NCBI RefSeq assembly: GCF_954871325.1
Contig: NC_088775.1
Span: 4,823,475 to 4,887,474, forward strand
Reading direction: 5' to 3'
DNA length: 64,000 nucleotides
Source of the DNA: Gordionus sp. m RMFG-2023
Lineage: Eukaryota; Nematomorpha; Gordioida; Chordodea; Parachordodidae
The position numbers and the translations under genes are program-made. The notes below the pieces were generated by a model. That model made no database searches, was not told the origin of the DNA, and was given only the letters and a program-made list of their open reading frames with translations. Shown in pieces: positions 58,101-64,000 of the stretch. Every line of letters begins with the position of its first letter. Position 1 is the stretch's first letter.

Positions 58101-61100
58101 TAAAAATAAGTATCTTGAATGAACTCTGATTGGAAAAGGAGAATACTATTGGGCTGAGAAGTAGCCGCTTTGATCAGATTAAAATTTTATAAAATGAGAA
58201 AGATTTTAAGAAATGGGGTAGGAAAGTTAATATAAGGCAGTAGAAAAGGTTATGTCATGCGGGGAACTGATTCTTTTGAAACCTAAAATTTTTTTAAAAT
58301 ATTGTCTAAAAAATAGAACTAAAAGTACGATCAGCATCAATAAAAAAAATTTAAATTTAAAAACATTTAGAACCTATATGTATATTCTTTTTCATAAATA
58401 GAATTTATAATTTTATTTTAACATCAATAAATTTATATATCAGATACACAACTTCATTCTAACCATTAAATAATCCATCATATAATCAACTTTTATAAAT
58501 ACCCTTTTCTCATTTTAATTTGTAATATCCAATATAATTTGTTTATTGAGCTCTTGTATTCACATAGCACACAAGTACTAAATTATATTTAATTTATATT
58601 TCTATAATTTCTATCTTGTTTTTAACTTTTTTTTTGAAATACTTAATGGGAAAATGATGTCAAAAAATTCCTACCCTCATTTAATTTTATTATGATATAA
58701 TATTTTTTGCCTTAAATCTTCTAACAGAAATGGGGGTTCAACTGGAGGCGATCTGTTATGAGTCGGCAAATGGTCAAACTAGGCTAATGTTTTACATGTA
58801 TTTATAGCTATAGAGAACAAAAAAAAGATTTTCCAATAAGATAATGCAAGCAAAGTGGGCTCTACAATTTTTTAATAATAGGTATATTTTTTGGGAGAAT
58901 GTTTAACACTTAAGTATAGCGATAGAAAACAAAAATGGAGTTTTTTCAATGGATAACGCCGTAAATATGAGCCCTTCTAATTATCTAAGTGGTCGTTTCA
59001 GACAGTGGTTTCTCTACAATGGTGGAGGGGAAAGCAACGGAGCTATTGCTTCTTAAAATTTAAATGGAGATACTTTTTATAAAAAAATATTTACAAAATG
59101 TTCTAAAATATATACAAAAAAAGAATGAAGAAAAAGAAGAAATATAAAACAAAAGGATTAAAATCCAAGTTATATTTCAATCTTTTATAGAATAATAATA
59201 TAAATCAGGGTTATGTTTAACAGGTCAAATATGGTCTTAAGACAATATTAATTCTATTTTATATATAATAGTAAAAAATGTATGTGTATATTAAATTATT
59301 TTCTAAATTCTATAATTTATGTTTCGTTCTCCATGGCAGAGCCTTGTTCTAATTTATATTCAATCTTATCATTTTATTTAACATTTTTTTAATCAGTCTA
59401 TAATATACTCCTACCAATTTTCTGGTTGTCTAGATCTTCAATCGGATCTTATACACTTCTCTTAATATTCAAGGAGAACAAAGACCATTCCAACAAGCTC
59501 GAAATCTGTTTTATGAAAGTTATTGGTTTACACATATTTAGTCTATTAAATACGCCGCTTTTACTTTTGAAATTTATGATATCACTTAAAATATTTTGAT
59601 GATCATCTCTTTATGAAACGACTAATATTTGTATTATGTCATATGATTCATTAAACTCAAGTAAGATGCTTCTCTTAAATTGAGGAATCTAATAAATAAT
59701 CAGAAGTGCAGTGTGAGCACATGTATTTGAATTGTTTTCTCTTTCAAACTTATCTTTAATATTTTTTCTTTAGGTTGGTAAATTATAAAATCATGGGCAT
59801 GATTGTATTATGTGTTTTTTAAATTAAGTATCTCGTTTTTATCGTGAGCCATATCAATAAGATAGCTATTTGTTTATGAATAGTTTAAAATTTTAAATTT
59901 TTTGTCCAAAATATATCTTAATTTACTAATATTTTTTTTTTCGGATTAATATGCAACTTCTTTAACAGCTGCTTTCAGAGATTTCTTGCATATTTATATT
60001 TACTCACTGCCATTTTATTGACGATGCCAATCTTGTTTGGATAATTGTACATAATGTAATATAAATTGGTAATTATAAATTTTCTCAAACCATGCTTAAG
60101 TAAAATTATTACATTTATTTATATATTTAGATCCAATCAAATTAATAATGAGAAAATTCATTTTTTAAATTTCAAATTGAAATTCTAATATTCTAATATT
60201 TAAATATTTTTATATTTTTTTATATAAAATTATAATTGATGCCTAGATGATACAAATATATTTTAAAATAACTTGTAAATAAATTAGATTGGTAAATATG
60301 CTTTTAATACATATTAGTTCATTATATATACTCCTTCTCTCAATTCGAATTTGACCTGTCAATTGATCGATTTGCCAACACCGGTAATTTTAATATACTT
60401 GTAAGAAACTGAAAAATATATTATAAAGTATACAATGCTATTATTGGTTAAGGATTTTATAGGAAAATTAATCTTTCATACTTATTTTTAATATCTTAAA
60501 TATATTAGTTATCGGTTACATTAATACTTCATAATAAAATTGAGTTAAACACATATTTTTTTAAAATCAGGATTTAACATCCACAATGGGATTTCTTGAA
60601 AACAGTATATGTAAAATTAAATAGAGCCATTTCAAAAATCTTAAATGGTTTGTTAAATTGAGTCAAAAATATTTCCAAAAATGGAAAATCCGGTTAATTT
60701 CTAGTAATACTATTAAGTTGACGTTAATAATTGAATGATTTGCTTGTCTAGATAAATAAGCTTACGAATTTCGATCATAAACGATCACACAAATCTTGTA
60801 AAATTCTTGTTGAGTAATAAAATAATTTATTTATTAATTCCAAAGCAAAAATAAAATCATCTGTCATTTTGAATCCAATATATCTCCAAATGAAATATCG
60901 CATGCCATTCTAATATATTACCAAGAACTCTTTAAATATAATCTTTTAAATCTCATTAGAGATTGTAAATTGAATTTTCTTCTCTCAGAAGAGGTCCTCA
61001 TCTTTTTTCGCTATTTTTTGAATATATATCTCTTGATATTCACTTTTCTTGTTAAGGATGATATATTAACGATATATTTATGATTATCTTGATATTTTAA

Positions 61101-61361
61101 AATGTAGGGTCATTAATTTTAGATCTTGCATCTCCTTTATTATTTATAGTTGATTATGGTTGAGTAAATGTTTATATGGAGAAGTTTTTTACTTAGAATA
61201 TTCGATTAATATTTTTTAAAAAGGTATTCATTTGGGTTAATGGTTCATTAATATGAAATAAAGTTAATATTGGTGTAAAAAAAACATTTATAAATTTGAG
61301 CGGTCATCGTGAATTAGCCGAATCGTATTTGACCGGTAAAATTCACAACCCTGGTTTTAAG

Positions 61362-63012
<1,651 letters not shown>

Positions 63013-63900
63013 GTAAGAAAATTAAGTTACTATCTATGGATTTAAAATATATCAGAGAAAATATTTTGCACGATAATAAATCAAGTGCTTCCTAACACAT
63101 TTTTATTTTTGAATTATGCAAAACAATTTAAACGCATCTTTTTTTGTATTTAATGAGCAATTTAATATGTGACAAGATTTTTAAAATATATTTTAAAATA
63201 ATCAGAAACTTCATAACAGCTTTAATATTAACTGCTTATCCTCTTTCCTTTTACCACTCCACCAGCTCTTCTATTCTTTTCCCAATATATTGTCAAACCA
63301 TCTTATCATCATAAGAGTAGCCAGGATTTTCATAGTGAGGGTAGCTACCCCATATACCAGCTAAAGCTATATAGAAACTTAGGCATAAAAAATTGCAAAT
63401 ATATTTGCACCAGGCTAAAGCTTAAAAATATAAAATCTTATACTGCTTTAGAAAATATTTTAACCCTGTATTGCATACTGTGTATCTCAAGCCACATACC
63501 ACAAATTATATAATAAATATTTTATAAATAAATTTTAAATCAATTGCATGGTGTGTATTTGAAGCCATATTCTATATCTTCAATTGGAATTTTAATTTGG
63601 GCCACGTGATCAATTATTAATTTTTAATTTCGCATTTTAATAAACCCTATTTTTAAAAATGGCTATTTTTTTATAAAATTTTTCTTCTCAATTTTCTACA
63701 CATCGTAAAAGGATAAATAATATATTTGACAAAATTCAAAACATTAAAATTAGATAAATAAAAGGTAAAAATTAATGTTTATGAAATTATTTTATATATA
63801 TTTATTATTTTTGATAATTATATTTTGTAATAATCATACGTTGCTTTAAAGACACATTATGCAAATAAGGTATTTTATTTGAGTTTTATATTTTTAGAAT
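63013..63900. other. PSMA5 intron or intergenic sequence
   Basis: A block at about 63310-63480 (GTAGCCAGGATTTTCATAG, GGTAGCTACCCC) resembles the end of a DNA element but is not defined. No PSMA5 exon was found. Confidence 0.35.
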
Positions 63901-63901
63901 T

Positions 63902-64000
63902 ATGAATTGTGGTACCATACCTAATGATAGTGAAGATTCAAATTTAAGTGAATCGTCTGATGAGGAGTTTCTGTCAACCCAAAATAATGATTTAGGTATA
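63902..64000 (+). CDS. Possible N-terminal exon cut by the window end
   Basis: An open frame of 33 codons starts MNCGTIPNDSEDSNLSESSD and continues EEFLSTQNNDLGI to the last base. It is preceded by a TTTTTAG acceptor-like sequence. An acidic Ser/Asp/Glu start like this is common in piggyBac transposases and in some nuclear proteins, so assignment is open. If piggyBac, it could be an insertion in the last PSMA5 intron. Confidence 0.3.
   Translation, partial: MNCGTIPNDSEDSNLSESSDEEFLSTQNNDLGI

Larger units (their letters stand above)
50345..61353. mobile_element. 11-kb giant palindromic element with perfect 8-bp TSD
   Basis: The left end CAGGGTTGGCAAG (50345) and right end CACAACCCTG (61353) are flanked by a perfect GTTTTAAG at 50337-50344 and 61354-61361. 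The interior is an imperfect palindrome centred near 56783. Landmark pairs: GATGGATTATTTAATG (53141) with its complement at 58464-58479; GCAGCTGTTAAAGAAGTTGC (about 51830) with about 59950-59970; GAGGAAGAATT (56690) with 56867-56877; TTTCAAAAGAA (55346) with about 58272. The offset between arms is explained by insertions in the left arm (50754-51796 and 53169-55183). On the right, the homologue of the left terminus lies at about 60360-60390 (CGATTTGCCAACACCGG), so 60390-61353 is an unpaired extension. No transposase was seen. The hAT superfamily is inferred from CAGGG-type ends and the 8-bp duplication. Confidence 0.8.

Noticed and set aside
50345-61353. Palindromes as amplification or assembly artefacts
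   Set aside because: Arms differ by many substitutions and by independent insertions, and the large element has a perfect 8-bp duplication. Artefactual fold-backs would have identical arms.

Overview
This looks like a window from the nuclear genome of a eukaryote, most likely a small-genome or parasitic animal. It is strongly AT-rich and uses the standard code. Host genes are broken into exons by very small GT-AG introns (35-44 nt in several cases) and are swamped by transposable elements. Two host genes can be named from conserved protein sequence: PSMA5 (20S proteasome subunit alpha-5, + strand, from 62064, C-terminal exons not in view) and MED27 (Mediator subunit 27, - strand; N-terminal exons at 26693-27214 and a terminal exon at 8485-8619). 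A third, confidently spliced but unrecognised gene fills 43124-48101 (+): twelve exons, a predicted 698-residue protein with an internal duplication, a lysine-rich middle and a proline/glutamine-rich tail. A GC-rich exon at 20482-20912 (-), an RRM-like fragment at 22056-22286 (+) and some weaker coding-like pieces make up the rest of the possible host sequence. I cannot name the species.

Layout. 0.9-8 kb: miniature elements, a 1.9-kb hAT relic (2115-3980) and AT-rich spacer. 8.5-27.2 kb: the two ends of MED27 enclose about 18 kb of mostly mobile DNA, including a head-to-head pair of near-identical DUF4371-type hAT transposons (9.6-15.4 kb), a LINE with an inverted copy of part of itself (16.0-18.2 kb), a 1.26-kb hAT inserted in an open reading frame with a perfect 8-bp duplication (22692-23948), and a piggyBac C-terminal relic (about 24.9-25.2 kb). 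27.9-42.9 kb: hAT and LINE relics, an imperfect 2.1-kb palindrome (about 30955-33105) flanked by 0.7-0.8-kb direct repeats, and a degenerate LINE reverse transcriptase (37.5-39.2 kb, -). 43.1-48.1 kb: the unrecognised gene, with miniature elements in its introns. 50345-61353: an 11-kb element bounded by CAGGGTTG-type ends and a perfect 8-bp target duplication, whose interior is one enormous imperfect palindrome centred near 56.78 kb. 62.06 kb to the end: PSMA5.

The main theme is inverted duplication. Four separate large palindromic or head-to-head structures lie in one 64-kb window, and the centre of the 11-kb element is homologous to the free-standing 31-33 kb palindrome, so there is a palindromic repeat family here. 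Several insertions can be dated against each other because one arm of a palindrome keeps the empty site. All coordinates were read by eye. Splice choices rest on reading-frame continuity and GT-AG sites, not on transcripts.
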